Positions 38,228-47,090 are shown, counted from the stretch's first letter. The stretch is DNA of 64,000 nucleotides from Pseudoroseicyclus tamaricis (GCF_012070395.1 NZ_JAAFYS010000002.1:1046782-1110781), one strand, 5' to 3'. The notes: generated by a model not told the origin, from the letters alone. Program-made: numbers and translations.

Positions 38228-38700
38228 AATGGTCCGCTCTCGCCGTCGCCGCGGCGCTTGCCCTCTCCGCCTGCGCCACCACCGACAGCGAGCCGGAGGT
38301 GACGCGTACCGCCCCGGCGCTCTACCCCGGCGAGACGCCGCAGATGCGGGCCCTGATCCGCACCTATGCCCGGGCGCTGGAGATCCCCGAGGAGCTTCTG
38401 CACCGCGTCATCCAGCGCGAGAGCGACTACAACCCCGCCGCCCGCAACGGCCCCTATTACGGGCTGATGCAGATCCTCCCGCAGACTGCCGGGACGATGG
38501 GCTACGACGGCCCGCCGTCGGGCCTTCTCGACCCGGAGGTGAACCTCACCTACGCCGGCCGCTACCTGCGCGGCGCCTGGCTGGTCTCCGACGGTGACAT
38601 CGACGAGGCCATCGGCTGGTATGCCCGCGGCTACTACTACGAGGCCCGCGACCGCTGCCTGCTGGTCGCGACCGGCCTCAACTCCCGCGAGCTCTGCTAG
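38224..38700 (+). CDS. Lytic transglycosylase (SLT-domain) lipoprotein
   Basis: Murein-cleaving lipoprotein of 158 aa. Signal MKWSALAVAAALALSAC with lipobox LSAC. The SLT/goose-lysozyme-type core: LLHRVIQRESDYNPAARNG (catalytic Glu), YYGLMQILPQTAGTMGY and NLTYAGRYLRGAW. ATGA overlap with the TfoX-C gene implies coupling. It ends 23 bp inside the convergent aldo/keto reductase gene. Confidence 0.85.
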   Translation: MKWSALAVAAALALSACATTDSEPEVTRTAPALYPGETPQMRALIRTYARALEIPEELLHRVIQRESDYNPAARNGPYYGLMQILPQTAGTMGYDGPPSGLLDPEVNLTYAGRYLRGAWLVSDGDIDEAIGWYARGYYYEARDRCLLVATGLNSRELC

Positions 38701-39787
38701 GCGGCGCGCCTAGCCCTGCCAGCCCGATGACGTCGTGCCCGCCGTAGAGCATCTTGCGGATGGCGGGCCCCGTCAGCGACGATGAGAAGCTCTCCTCTGG
38801 TGCGCTGACGGCGTTCAGCCGCTCCATCTGGTCCTCGCTGAGCCGAAGCTCCGTCGCCGCGATGTTGCTCTCGATCTGGCGCGCGGTCCGCGCCCCGACG
38901 AGCGTGGAGGCGACGCCAGGCCGCGCCACGGCCCAGGCCAGCGCCGCCTGAGCGGGCGCGCAGTCCAGCTCGGCAGCGACCTCCTTCAGCGCATCGAGGA
39001 TCTTCCAGTTGCGCTCGGTGAACTTGCTGTCACCGAAGGGATTGGCCCCGCTGAGGCGCCCCTTGTCGCTGGTGTCCTCGCGGCCATACTTGCCGGTGAG
39101 GAAGCCCCCGGCGAGCGGGCTCCACGGCATGACGCCCATGCCCGCCTCGCGGGCGGCGGGGAAATGCTCCGCCTCGACGCCGCGGGCGACGAGGGAATAT
39201 TCCAGCTGCATCGCGATCGGCCCCGGCACCCGGCGCTCGCTGGCGATCGTCGCGGCCTTCATCGCCACCCAGGCCGGCATGTCCGAGAAGGCGTAGTGGC
39301 GGATCTTGCCGGCGCGCACGAGGTCGCCCAGCGTCTGCACGATCTCCTCGACCGGGGTCACCCCATCCCAGATGTGCATCCAGTAGAGGTCGATGTAATC
39401 CGTCCCGAGCCGCTTGAGGGAGCCCTCCAGCGCGCGATGGATGTTCTTCGACCCCGCCCCGCCGGCATGCGGGTTGCCGCCGCCTTCCGGCGAGGCGGTG
39501 AGCGGGCTGGAGGAATCGTTGAACCCGAATTTCGTGGCCAGCACGATTTCGTCCCGCGCCCCGGCCTCCTTGATGAACCGGCCCACGAGCTCCTCACTGG
39601 CGCCGCCGGAGTAGATGTCCGCCGTGTCGACGAAGTTGCCGCCGGCCTCCCGGTAGGCGCGGAAGATCTCGCGCGAGGTCGCCTCATCCGCCCCCCACTC
39701 GCCGGGGCCGAAGGTCATGGTGCCGAGGCAGAGCGGGCTGACGACGAGACCGCTGCGCCCGAGGGCGCGGTATTGGCTGAGAGACAT
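38678..39787 (-). CDS. Aldo/keto reductase
   Basis: NADPH-dependent oxidoreductase of 369 aa, TIM barrel. Catalytic tetrad: FVDTADIYSGG (Asp, Tyr), LATKFGF (Lys) and YWMHIWD (His). The C-terminal STLVGARTARQIESNIAATE binds the cofactor phosphate. GGGNPHAGGAGSK is an inserted Gly-rich loop. Start 39787 with AAAGGAG upstream. Probably repressed by the divergent TetR; the substrate is unknown. Confidence 0.87.
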   Translation of the reverse strand: MSLSQYRALGRSGLVVSPLCLGTMTFGPGEWGADEATSREIFRAYREAGGNFVDTADIYSGGASEELVGRFIKEAGARDEIVLATKFGFNDSSSPLTASPEGGGNPHAGGAGSKNIHRALEGSLKRLGTDYIDLYWMHIWDGVTPVEEIVQTLGDLVRAGKIRHYAFSDMPAWVAMKAATIASERRVPGPIAMQLEYSLVARGVEAEHFPAAREAGMGVMPWSPLAGGFLTGKYGREDTSDKGRLSGANPFGDSKFTERNWKILDALKEVAAELDCAPAQAALAWAVARPGVASTLVGARTARQIESNIAATELRLSEDQMERLNAVSAPEESFSSSLTGPAIRKMLYGGHDVIGLAGLGAPPSRARGS

Positions 39788-39804
39788 GGGCTGCTCCTTT
39801 TCAT

Positions 39805-39868
39805 ATCGATCGTTACAGATGTAATTGGGGCCTTGAGGCGGTGGGTCAACCTTTTTATAGTGATCAAT
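39805..39868. promoter_or_regulatory. Related half-sites between aldo/keto reductase and TetR genes
   Basis: ATCGATCGTTACA (39805-39817) and TATAGTGATCAAT (39856-39868, whose reverse complement is ATTGATCACTATA) are similar in 9 of 13 positions and inverted. The second abuts the tetR start codon. The layout fits autoregulation by the TetR protein plus control of the reductase. Confidence 0.5.
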
Positions 39869-40513
39869 ATGGAAATGGCTCACATACCCCCCCGCAGGAA
39901 GGGCCGACCGGCCTCCTTCGACCGGGATGCCGTGCTGGAAAAGGCGATGCTGGCCTTCTGGGCGAGTGGCTACGAGACGACGTCGATCAGCGACCTCACC
40001 GGCGCGATGGGCATCTCGGCGCCGAGCCTCTACGCGGCGTTCGGCGACAAGAAGGGCCTGTTTCTGGAGGCGATGCACCGCTACGCGGGCGACCCGTCCG
40101 ATCTCGCGGCCTCGCTGGACGAAGCTCCCACGGCACGGGAGGCCGTAGCAGGGATGCTGGAGGAATCCGCGGCGCTGTTCACGGGCGAGACGACGCCGAG
40201 GGGGTGCCTCCTGGCCAGCGCCGCGGCGACCGGCACGAAGGACGCAGCCGATGTGCGGGCGGCGATGGCGCAGGTGCGCGGGGCGATCCGGGCGGTTGTC
40301 GCGATGCGGATCGAGCGGGATGTGGAGGACGGGCTGCTGCCGGCGGAAACGAATGCTGGAGCCCTGGCCGATCTCGCCGTCGCGGTGATCCAGGGCCTGT
40401 CCGTGCTGGCCCGGGACGGCGCCGAACGGGGCACGCTCATCGCCGTCGCGCGGGCGTCGATGACGGGCTGGCCGGGGGCATGCGCCGGGGCGGTGGAGCG
40501 GCATCCCGGCTGA
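39869..40513 (+). CDS. TetR/AcrR-family transcriptional regulator
   Basis: 214 aa. N-terminal HTH (about 12-60): GRPASFDRDAVLEKAMLAFW, YETTSISDLTGAMGISAPSLYAAF, DKKGLFLEAMHRYAG. The C-terminal half, with TTPRGCLLASAA, is the ligand domain of the YcdC-like subgroup often paired with reductases. The ATG at 39869 (MEMAHIPPRRK) has an ATG two codons later as an alternative; no clear Shine-Dalgarno, so it may be leaderless. Confidence 0.83.
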   Translation: MEMAHIPPRRKGRPASFDRDAVLEKAMLAFWASGYETTSISDLTGAMGISAPSLYAAFGDKKGLFLEAMHRYAGDPSDLAASLDEAPTAREAVAGMLEESAALFTGETTPRGCLLASAAATGTKDAADVRAAMAQVRGAIRAVVAMRIERDVEDGLLPAETNAGALADLAVAVIQGLSVLARDGAERGTLIAVARASMTGWPGACAGAVERHPG

Positions 40514-40546
40514 GCCTGCCAGTCCCCGCCACAGTTTCTTACCGAC

Positions 40547-40583
40547 AAAAAAGAGCACGCCCGGCTCGCCGCCGCGCGTGCTC
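40547..40583 (-). terminator. Rho-independent terminator of ndk
   Basis: On the minus strand, GAGCACGC ... GCGTGCTC (arms 40576-40583 and 40553-40560) is followed by TTTTTT (40547-40552). This is the clearest intrinsic terminator in the window; it also lies about 35 bases after the convergent tetR stop. Confidence 0.85.
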
Positions 40584-40625
40584 CTCAATCTCAGCTCATG
40601 GGAGGCGTGCCGGGCACGCCCGCCC

Positions 40626-41048
40626 TCAGCCGACCAGTTCGAGGCCGGAGAAGTAGAAGGCGATCTCTTCGGCAGCCGTCTCCGGCGCGTCGGAGCCGTG
40701 GACGGAGTTCTCGCCGACGCTCTCGGCGAACTCGGCGCGGATGGTGCCCGGCGCGGCGTCGGACGGGTTGGTGGCACCCATCACTTCGCGGTTCTTGGAG
40801 ATGGCGCCCTCGCCTTCCAGCACCTGCACGACGACGGGGCCGGAGGCCATGAAGGAGACGAGCTCACCGAAGAAGGGGCGCTCCTTGTGGACGGCGTAGA
40901 ACTCGCCGGCCTGGGCCTCGGAGAGGAGGATGCGCTTCTGGGCGACGATGCGCAGGCCGGCATCCTCGAACTTCTTGTTGATGGCACCGGTCAGGTTGCG
41001 GCGGGTGGCGTCGGGCTTGATGATGGAGAGCGTGCGTTCGATAGCCAT
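40626..41048 (-). CDS. ndk: Nucleoside diphosphate kinase
   Basis: Transfers the gamma phosphate among nucleoside triphosphates; 140 aa, full length. [14 protein letters not shown] at the N-terminus, and [16 protein letters not shown] with the catalytic phospho-His (about residue 115). Start 41048 (MAIERTL) with AGAGG eight bases before. Ends at a U-tract terminator. Confidence 0.95.
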   Translation of the reverse strand: MAIERTLSIIKPDATRRNLTGAINKKFEDAGLRIVAQKRILLSEAQAGEFYAVHKERPFFGELVSFMASGPVVVQVLEGEGAISKNREVMGATNPSDAAPGTIRAEFAESVGENSVHGSDAPETAAEEIAFYFSGLELVG

Positions 41049-41197
41049 GGGGCGAGCCTCTTTCATAAGGTTGAAGCCGGCATCCGGCGCCGGCCGCTGG
41101 GTCGCGGCGCGGTTAGCATGACCGCCGGGTGGAGTGAAGGCGCGATTGCCCGATGGCGGGGGGAGAGGTTAAGCTGGGGCCGACAAGGGAGGCCTGC

Positions 41198-41590
41198 ATG
41201 CCCGTTCACGCCATTGGCGGTGTCTTCTTCCGCGCCCGCGACCCCGATGTCCTCGCCGACTGGTACGCCCGCCACCTCGGCGTCGGACCCGGCCTCTCGC
41301 CCACCGGCCCCACGGAGGACCGCTGGGCCTGGCAGACGGAAGGCGGCCCGGTCGTCTTCGCCCCCTTCCGGACGACATCGGATTACTTCGGCCCCGAGCA
41401 GAGCGTGATGCTCAACTTCCGGGTCAGCGATCTGGACGGGATGATGACCCGCCTCGCCGACGCCGGCATCGCGGTGGAGACGCGCCCGGAGTGGAACGAC
41501 CCCCAGACCGGCCGCTTCGCCCGCATCCAGGACCCGGAGGGCAACGCCATCGAACTCTGGGAACCCCCGCCCCCCACCGCCGCCCCGTAG
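41198..41590 (+). CDS. VOC-superfamily (glyoxalase/bleomycin-resistance-like) protein
   Basis: 130 aa, one VOC domain with two beta-alpha-beta-beta-beta modules. IGGVFFRARDPDVLADWYARHLGV and FRVSDLDGMMTRLADAGI, ending in RIQDPEGNAIELWEPP, the metal-ligand Glu motif. The substrate is unknown. AAGGGAGG lies upstream of ATG 41198. A short stem (GCCGGG / CCCGGC, 41591-41608) follows the stop. Confidence 0.82.
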   Translation: MPVHAIGGVFFRARDPDVLADWYARHLGVGPGLSPTGPTEDRWAWQTEGGPVVFAPFRTTSDYFGPEQSVMLNFRVSDLDGMMTRLADAGIAVETRPEWNDPQTGRFARIQDPEGNAIELWEPPPPTAAP

Positions 41591-41608
41591 GCCGGGCTTC
41601 ACCCCGGC
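41591..41608 (+). terminator. Small stem-loop after the VOC gene
   Basis: GCCGGG-CTTCAC-CCCGGC immediately after the stop codon. The stop plus preceding base reads GTAG, mimicking the repeats' foot, but the stem is different. Confidence 0.4.
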
Positions 41609-41633
41609 CCCCGCCTCCGCCCGTCCCCGGCCC

Positions 41634-42190
41634 GTAGGTTGGGTTTCCAACCCACCTTCCCCTCTCCATCCCGCGCTCCGCCCGCAGGCGGAGGGCGAGC
41701 GCCTGCCCGTGGGGTGGCGCCGCAACGGCACCGCGACGCACTTTATGCCAGCCAAGCCCCTCCTCGCTCCGAGCGGGACACCAGGCTTCACCAGAGCGCC
41801 AGCCCGCCGGGACGGGCAGGCGCTCGCCCTGCGCCTTTGGCGCGTACCGGGAGGGGGCACAGCTCCAGCCGGGCACTTGCGGCCGGTGACGGGACCAAGG
41901 CCCTGAGAGAGACCCTGCGCCCGCTCTCGTAGGGTGGGTTTCAACCCACCTTCCCCGCTCGCCACCCCGCGCTCCGCCCGCAGGCGCGGGGCGGGCGCCG
42001 GCCCGTGGGGTGGCGCCCCGACGAATCCGCGGGTGTGCTTTATGGTGCCACCACCTCCCCGCCCCGATGTCCGCGCTTACGTCACCGGAGCGCCAGCCCG
42101 TGGGACGGGCCGGCGCTCGCCCTGCGCCTTTGGCGCGTACCGGGCGGGGGAGCAGCTTCGGCCGGGCACGAACGGCGTCGAAACGCCCCG
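41634..42190. repeat. Second composite-repeat array (two units, subfamily II)
   Basis: Two units, 295-296 bp apart: REP hairpin at 41634-41656 (GTAG, then GTTGGGTT-TCC-AACCCACC, one mismatch) and box about 41703-41870. Then REP 41929-41950 (two-base loop) and box about 42000-42160. The box shares the GTGGGGTGGCGCC opening and the GAGCGCCAGCCCG...CGGGC hairpin with the array at 244, but its tail is CCTGCGCCTTTGGCGCGTACC instead of the CTTGATTCCGCG type. It fills the gap between the VOC and ABC-F genes. Confidence 0.85.
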
Positions 42191-42256
42191 GGACTTCACC
42201 CCTGCCCTACCCGGGCAACCCTCCGCCCACGCCCGCCCCGCCAAACACCGCCCGCC

Positions 42257-42284
42257 CTTGCCGCCGCCCCCGCTTTGCGGCAAG
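42257..42284 (+). promoter_or_regulatory. Stem-loop just upstream of the ABC-F start codon
   Basis: CTTGCCGC / GCGGCAAG (42257-42264 / 42277-42284), a perfect 8-bp stem with a 12-base loop. The 3' arm ends in the AAGG that would serve as Shine-Dalgarno for ATG 42294, so folding could lower initiation. Confidence 0.45.
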
Positions 42285-42293
42285 GCGGCGGCC

Positions 42294-44138
42294 ATGCTGC
42301 GCATCGAAAACGTCTCCTACTCCGTCGCCGGCCGGCCGCTCCTCGAAGGGGCCTCCGCCACCATTCCCGAGGGCCACAAGGTCGGCCTCGTCGGCCGCAA
42401 CGGCACGGGCAAGACCACGCTCTTCCGCCTCATCCGGGGAGAGCTCGTCCTCGACGGCGGGGATATCTCCTTCCCCCGGGCCTGGCGCGTCGGCGGCGTG
42501 GCGCAGGAGGTGCCCGGCAACGAGGTCTCGCTGCTCGACACCGTGCTCGCCGCCGATACCGAGCGGGCCTCGCTCATGGCCGAGCAGGCGACCGACCCTT
42601 CGCGCATCGCCGAGATCCAGACCCGCCTCGCCGATATCGACGCGTGGAGCGCCGAGGCTCGGGCCGCGACCATCCTCAAGGGCCTCGGCTTCACCGATGC
42701 CGAGATGCACCAGCCCTGCTCCGCCTTCTCCGGCGGCTGGCGAATGCGTGTAGCTCTCGCGGGCGTGCTCTTTTCCGAGCCTGACCTCCTCCTCCTCGAC
42801 GAGCCGACCAACTACCTCGACCTCGAGGGCGCGCTCTGGCTGGAGAGCTACATCGCCCGCTACCCGCACACGGTTCTCATCGTCTCGCACGACCGGGAGC
42901 TGCTCAACCGCTCCGTCACCGGCATCCTGCATCTGGAGAACAAGGGCCTGACCTACTGGACGGGCACCTACGACCAGTTCGCCAAGGCCCGCGCCGCCAA
43001 GCGGGCCCTGCTGGCGGCGGAGGCCAAGAAGCAGGACGCGCGGCGCGCCCACCTGCAAAGCTTCGTCGACCGCTTCAAGGCCAAGGCCTCGAAGGCGCGG
43101 CAGGCGCAGAGCCGCGTCAAGATGCTGGAGAAGATGGAGACGATCCGCCTGCCGGAGGATGCCGCCCGCACAGTCTTCACCTTCCCCGAGCCGGAGGAGC
43201 TGTCGCCCCCCATCGTCGCGACCGAGGGCGCCTCGGTCGGCTATGACGGGCAGGCGGTGCTCACGAAGCTCGACCTGAGGATCGACCAGGACGACCGCAT
43301 CGCGCTGCTGGGCCGCAACGGCGAGGGCAAGTCGACGCTGGCGAAGCTGCTGTCAGACCGGCTGCCGGCGATGGGCGGGCAGATCACCAAGAGCGCCAAG
43401 CTGCGCGTCGGCTTCTTCGCCCAGCACCAGGTGGACGAGCTGCGCCCCGAGGAGACGCCGCTGCAGCACGTCGCCCGCGCCCTGCCCGACATGGCGCCGC
43501 CGAAGCTGCGCGCCCGGCTCGCCGGCTTCGGCCTCGGCGAGGCGCAGGCGGATACCGAGGTCGCGCGCCTCTCCGGCGGGCAGAAGGCGCGGCTGTCGCT
43601 GCTGCTGGCGACCTACCACGCGCCGCACCTCCTCATCCTCGACGAGCCGACCAACCACCTCGACATCGAGAGCCGCGAGGCGCTGATGGAGGCGCTGACC
43701 GCCTATTCCGGCGCCGTCATCCTCGTCTCCCACGACATGCACCTGCTCTCGATGGTCGCCGACCGGCTCTGGCTGGTGAAGGACGGCCGCGTCTCGCCCT
43801 ATGACGAGGATCTCTCCGCCTACCGCAAGATGCTCCTCGGGCAGGACAAGCCGGCGAAGGAGGCCAAGGAGAAGCCGGGCAAGACGAAGCCGAAGCCCGC
43901 CGACATCGCGGCGCTGCGCAGCGAGGTGAAGACCTGCGAGGCGCGGGTGACGAAGATCGAGCAGATGCGCGACAAGCTGGCCAAGAAGCTGGCGGACCCG
44001 GAGCTCTACGAGGATGGCCGCGCCGGCGAGCTGGAGACGTGGAACAAGAAATATGCCGAGGTGATGGACGGGCTGCGCCGCGCCGAGGCGATGTGGATGG
44101 CGGCGCTGGAGAAGCTGGAGGCGGCGCAGAAGGCATGA
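42294..44138 (+). CDS. ABC-F family ATPase (Uup/EttA-like translation factor)
   Basis: 614 aa with two ABC domains and no membrane segments. Domain 1: GRNGTGKTTLF, FSGGWRMRVALAGVL, LLLDEPTNYLDLE. Linker (about 240-300) rich in Lys/Arg/Ala coiled coil. Domain 2: GRNGEGKSTLAKL, LSGGQKARLSLLL, LILDEPTNHLDIES. C-terminal charged coiled-coil extension (about 515-614) as in Uup. ABC-F proteins act at the ribosome. The long frame upstream is a repeat artefact; ATG 42294 is the family start. The stop overlaps the GNAT start (ATGA). Confidence 0.88.
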   Translation: MLRIENVSYSVAGRPLLEGASATIPEGHKVGLVGRNGTGKTTLFRLIRGELVLDGGDISFPRAWRVGGVAQEVPGNEVSLLDTVLAADTERASLMAEQATDPSRIAEIQTRLADIDAWSAEARAATILKGLGFTDAEMHQPCSAFSGGWRMRVALAGVLFSEPDLLLLDEPTNYLDLEGALWLESYIARYPHTVLIVSHDRELLNRSVTGILHLENKGLTYWTGTYDQFAKARAAKRALLAAEAKKQDARRAHLQSFVDRFKAKASKARQAQSRVKMLEKMETIRLPEDAARTVFTFPEPEELSPPIVATEGASVGYDGQAVLTKLDLRIDQDDRIALLGRNGEGKSTLAKLLSDRLPAMGGQITKSAKLRVGFFAQHQVDELRPEETPLQHVARALPDMAPPKLRARLAGFGLGEAQADTEVARLSGGQKARLSLLLATYHAPHLLILDEPTNHLDIESREALMEALTAYSGAVILVSHDMHLLSMVADRLWLVKDGRVSPYDEDLSAYRKMLLGQDKPAKEAKEKPGKTKPKPADIAALRSEVKTCEARVTKIEQMRDKLAKKLADPELYEDGRAGELETWNKKYAEVMDGLRRAEAMWMAALEKLEAAQKA

Positions 44139-44656
44139 GCGGCGTGACGAGCCCGGTGGCGCCCCCCGTGACGATCCGCCCGGCGACCGACGCCGACTGG
44201 CCCCGCCTCTGGCCCATCGTGCGCGAGGTCATCCGCGCCGGTGACACCTACACGGTCGAGCCGGGGCTGGACGAGGCCGCCGCCCGCGCCTTCTGGACGG
44301 GCCCGCCCTCGACCATCGTCACGCTGGCGGAGGCGGAGGGCGAGGTGCTCGGCACCGCCCACATGGGCCCCAACCGCGCCGGGCCGGGCGCCCATGTCGC
44401 CAATGCCAGCTACATGGTCTCCGCCGCCGCCCGCGGCCGCGGTGTCGGCCGGCTGCTGGTCGAGGATTCCCTCCGCCGCCTTGCCGCCGCCGGTTTTCAG
44501 GGCCTGCAGTTCAACGCCGTCGCCGCGAGCAACCGCGGCGCCGTCGCCCTTTACGAGGATCTCGGCTTCACGATCATCGGCACCGTCCCCGCCGGCTTCC
44601 GCCACCCGCGCGAGGGCGACGTCGGCCTGCACGTGATGTACCGCCCCCTCCCCTGA
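44135..44656 (+). CDS. GNAT-family N-acetyltransferase
   Basis: 173 aa. VTIRPATDADWPRLWPIVREV, acetyl-CoA-binding motif A ARGRGVGRLLVEDSLRRL (about 107-124), and NAVAASNRGAVALYEDLGF. L-amino-acid/phosphinothricin-type GNATs look similar; the substrate is not assigned. ATGA overlap with the ABC-F gene. Confidence 0.82.
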   Translation: MSGVTSPVAPPVTIRPATDADWPRLWPIVREVIRAGDTYTVEPGLDEAAARAFWTGPPSTIVTLAEAEGEVLGTAHMGPNRAGPGAHVANASYMVSAAARGRGVGRLLVEDSLRRLAAAGFQGLQFNAVAASNRGAVALYEDLGFTIIGTVPAGFRHPREGDVGLHVMYRPLP

Positions 44657-44972
44657 GCCCGCGCCGGCCCCTCGCCCTTCGCCGAGAAATCCGACAAGGC
44701 GCTCCCCCAAAGGTCTCGCCCGAGACAACGCGCAGCGCCTGCCAGCCTCGCGCCCTCCCTCGAACCGGCCCTCTTGCTCTCGCCCTTTTCGAAATACCTC
44801 CGGGGGGTCCGGGGGCTGGCCCCCGGTCCCGCCCTCTCCACCCCCACACCACCCGCAACCCGCGCGCAACCGGGCCGCACGACCCTCGCAAGCGGCCCAC
44901 CCGCCCCCTCCTCACCGCATCGCGCACCGCCTGCCCTTGCCCCGGTCCGCCGGAGCGGCCACATCTTGGGCC
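44657..44972. other. 316-bp intergenic region with one dispersed hairpin repeat
   Basis: Non-coding. It holds the motif TTTTCGAAATACCTCCGGGG at about 44786 followed by a CCGGGGG / CCCCCGG stem (44809-44826). This is one of three dispersed hairpin repeats (others at 51341 and 55851). Nothing else is recognised. Confidence 0.6.
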
Positions 44973-45602
44973 ATGATCGAGCCGGCGGCCCTCATCACCG
45001 TCTTCACGACGTTGTTCGTGATCATCGACCCGCCCGGGCTCGTGCCGGTGTTCATCGCGCTGACCAGCGGGATGGACCCGCGCCATCGCCGGACGCTGGC
45101 GCTGCGGGCCATCGCCGTCTCCGCCGTGCTGATGGCGGCGTTCCTCCTGCTCGGCGAGGCGGTGCTCGGCTTCGTCGGCATCACCCTGCCGGCCTTCCGC
45201 ATCGCCGGCGGCGTGCTGCTCTTCCTCACCGCGCTCGACATGCTCTTCGAGCGCCGGCAGGACAGGCGCCGCGGGCAGGCGGAGGGGGAGGTGGCGGCGC
45301 CGGATCATGACCCGTCGGTCTTCCCGCTGGCGCTGCCGCTGATCGTCGGGCCCGGCGCCATCACCACGCTGATCCTCTTCGCGGGTCAGTCAGACGGGCC
45401 GGGTGACCTTCTTGCCGTGGCGGCCGTGGCGGGCGCGATCCTCGGCATCGTGTTCCTCGCCTTCCTCGCCGCGCCGTCGATCGAGCGGCTGCTCGGCGCC
45501 GTCGGCATCAACGTGGTGACGCGGGTGCTCGGCATGCTGCTCGCCGCCCTCTCCGTCCAGTTCATCCTGGACGGTCTGCGCCTGTCGGGAGTGGGGTCAT
45601 GA
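44973..45602 (+). CDS. MarC-family integral membrane protein
   Basis: 209 aa, about six TM segments. FTTLFVIIDPPGLVPVFIAL, FRIAGGVLLFLTALDML and FPLALPLIVGPGAITTLILF are UPF0056/MarC motifs. The function is unsettled; despite its name, MarC is not a confirmed drug exporter. Start 44973 (MIEPAALITVF). The stop overlaps the protease start in ATGA. Confidence 0.85.
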   Translation: MIEPAALITVFTTLFVIIDPPGLVPVFIALTSGMDPRHRRTLALRAIAVSAVLMAAFLLLGEAVLGFVGITLPAFRIAGGVLLFLTALDMLFERRQDRRRGQAEGEVAAPDHDPSVFPLALPLIVGPGAITTLILFAGQSDGPGDLLAVAAVAGAILGIVFLAFLAAPSIERLLGAVGINVVTRVLGMLLAALSVQFILDGLRLSGVGS

Positions 45603-46189
45603 CCGGAGCGCTCGGCACCGACGAGATGATGCGCCTCGTCTACCTGGGGCTGCTCGGCGCCGCCATCCTCGGCTGGTTCATCATGTCCAACCGCGGGCGG
45701 CTCGGCCGCGCCGCCAGCCAGGCGGCGGTCTGGGGGCTGATCTTCCTCGGCGCCATCGCCGCCTATGGCCTCTGGGACGATATCCAGAGTGAGATCCGCC
45801 CCACGGCGACCGTCCTCGGCGACGGGCGGATGGTGATCCCCCGTGGGCGGGACGGGCATTACCACGTCACCGCGCTGGTCAACGGCTCGCCGGTGCCGAT
45901 GATCGTCGACACCGGGGCCTCCGGCGTCGTCCTCAGCCGCGACGATGCCGAGCGGGCGGGGCTGGAGCCGGAGCGGCTCGCCTACGTCAACAGCGCCCAG
46001 ACGGCGAGCGGCATGGTCGCCATCGCGCAGGTCCGGCTGGACCAGCTGCAGATCGGCGACTTCGTGGATGACGGGCTCTTCGCCTCGGTCACGGAAGGGG
46101 ACCAGGGGCTGTCGCTCCTCGGGATGGACTACCTCTCCCGCCTCTCCCACATCGAGATCACGGGCGGAGAGATGATCCTCACCCGCTAG
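45599..46189 (+). CDS. Membrane-anchored retropepsin-like aspartic protease (TIGR02281-like)
   Basis: 196 aa. N-terminal hydrophobic segments (LVYLGLLGAAILGWFIM and AAVWGLIFLGAIAAYGLW) anchor a periplasmic or cytosolic protease domain. VNGSPVPMIVDTGASGVVLSRDDA contains the catalytic D-T-G-A; LSLLGMDYLSRL is the second flap region. A homodimer is expected because there is a single Asp motif. The stop shares CTAG with the stop of the convergent GFA gene. Confidence 0.83.
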   Translation: MTGALGTDEMMRLVYLGLLGAAILGWFIMSNRGRLGRAASQAAVWGLIFLGAIAAYGLWDDIQSEIRPTATVLGDGRMVIPRGRDGHYHVTALVNGSPVPMIVDTGASGVVLSRDDAERAGLEPERLAYVNSAQTASGMVAIAQVRLDQLQIGDFVDDGLFASVTEGDQGLSLLGMDYLSRLSHIEITGGEMILTR

Positions 46190-46656
46190 TCGTGATCGGG
46201 ATGCTGCCGGTTGGAGGCGGCGATGGCCGGCGCGTCCTCCATCTGCTCCTCCGTGCTGTGCCGGGGCAGGCCGGAGAGCTGGGCGACATGCGGCAGCCGT
46301 CCCTCGCAGCCGGCCTCCTCCACCAACGGCGGCAGGGTCGCCGGATCGTCGAATGTGCCCATCATCAGCGAGACGTGCCCGCTTGGCCGGTAGCGGTAGA
46401 AGAGCGGCGTGCCGCAGGCGGCGCAGAAGCCGCGATCGACATGATCGGAGGAGCGGAACGTCGCGGGGGTGCCCCGCGTGAAGGTCAGGGCGCCGGGGGC
46501 GGTGCCGACGAGCGCCGCGAAGAGGTTTCCGGTGGCCTTCTGGCACATGCGGCAATGGCAGACATGCGCGTCGTCCTTCAGCGCGGTGACGACGTAGCGC
46601 ACCGCGCCGCACTGGCAGCCGCCGGAGCGGCTCAGCTCTCCGCCTTCTTCTGCCAT
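46186..46656 (-). CDS. GFA-family (glutathione-dependent formaldehyde-activating-like) protein
   Basis: 156 aa, zinc-binding Mss4-like fold. Cysteine clusters: GGCQCGAVRY, CHCRMCQKATGNLF and CAACGTPLFYRY. Only the family, not formaldehyde activity, is supported. Start 46656 with AGGAGG seven bases upstream, inside the 3' end of holC. Confidence 0.82.
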   Translation of the reverse strand: MAEEGGELSRSGGCQCGAVRYVVTALKDDAHVCHCRMCQKATGNLFAALVGTAPGALTFTRGTPATFRSSDHVDRGFCAACGTPLFYRYRPSGHVSLMMGTFDDPATLPPLVEEAGCEGRLPHVAQLSGLPRHSTEEQMEDAPAIAASNRQHPDHD

Positions 46657-47090
46657 CGCCCGCCCTCCTGCGCCCAGTACTGCGCCTTGGTTCCGGCGCG
46701 GGTCAGCGCCTTCCACTGCCCCCGCGCATGCTGGACGGCCGCCTCGTCGGAGCCGTCGAAGAGCACGCAGGCCCGGGAGAGCGCCGCCACCTCCTCCGCC
46801 GAGACCTCCGCGCCACCGACGCTCATCAGGCAGGCCGGCGCATTGGCCGCCCCCTCCCCGGCGGTGAGGAGCACCGGCTGGCGGGCGTCATGCGCGCCCC
46901 CGGCGCGGCCATGGGGCAGGAAGCTCTCCTCCGCCCCCAGCCACAGCGCCTGGTCGAGCCGGTCCATCGCCGCCGCCTCCCGCCCGCGCAGCTCCACGCG
47001 CCAGCCGGCCTCCAGCGCCTTGCCGAGCAGCGGCGGCAGCGCCCTCTCCAGCGGGCTCTCGGTGAGGTGATAGAAGAAGACGTCGCCCAT
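46632..47090 (-). CDS. holC: DNA polymerase III chi subunit
   Basis: 152 aa. Clamp-loader accessory subunit that binds SSB. FFYHLTESPLERALPPLLGKALEAGWRVELRG, DQALWLGAEESFLPHG and VLFDGSDEAAVQHAR are family motifs. It lies beside pepA, the arrangement usual in alphaproteobacteria, and overlaps the GFA gene by 25 bp. AAGGGCTC precedes the ATG. Confidence 0.87.
   Translation of the reverse strand: MGDVFFYHLTESPLERALPPLLGKALEAGWRVELRGREAAAMDRLDQALWLGAEESFLPHGRAGGAHDARQPVLLTAGEGAANAPACLMSVGGAEVSAEEVAALSRACVLFDGSDEAAVQHARGQWKALTRAGTKAQYWAQEGGRWQKKAES

Noticed and set aside
38678..40777. 699-codon minus frame extending the aldo/keto reductase upstream
   Set aside because: The extension lies opposite the TetR gene; the reductase start at 39787 has AAAGGAG and the family N-terminus.
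41587..41608. GTAG plus stem after the VOC gene as a REP element
   Set aside because: The GTAG is the last base of a codon plus the stop codon and the stem differs from the REP consensus.
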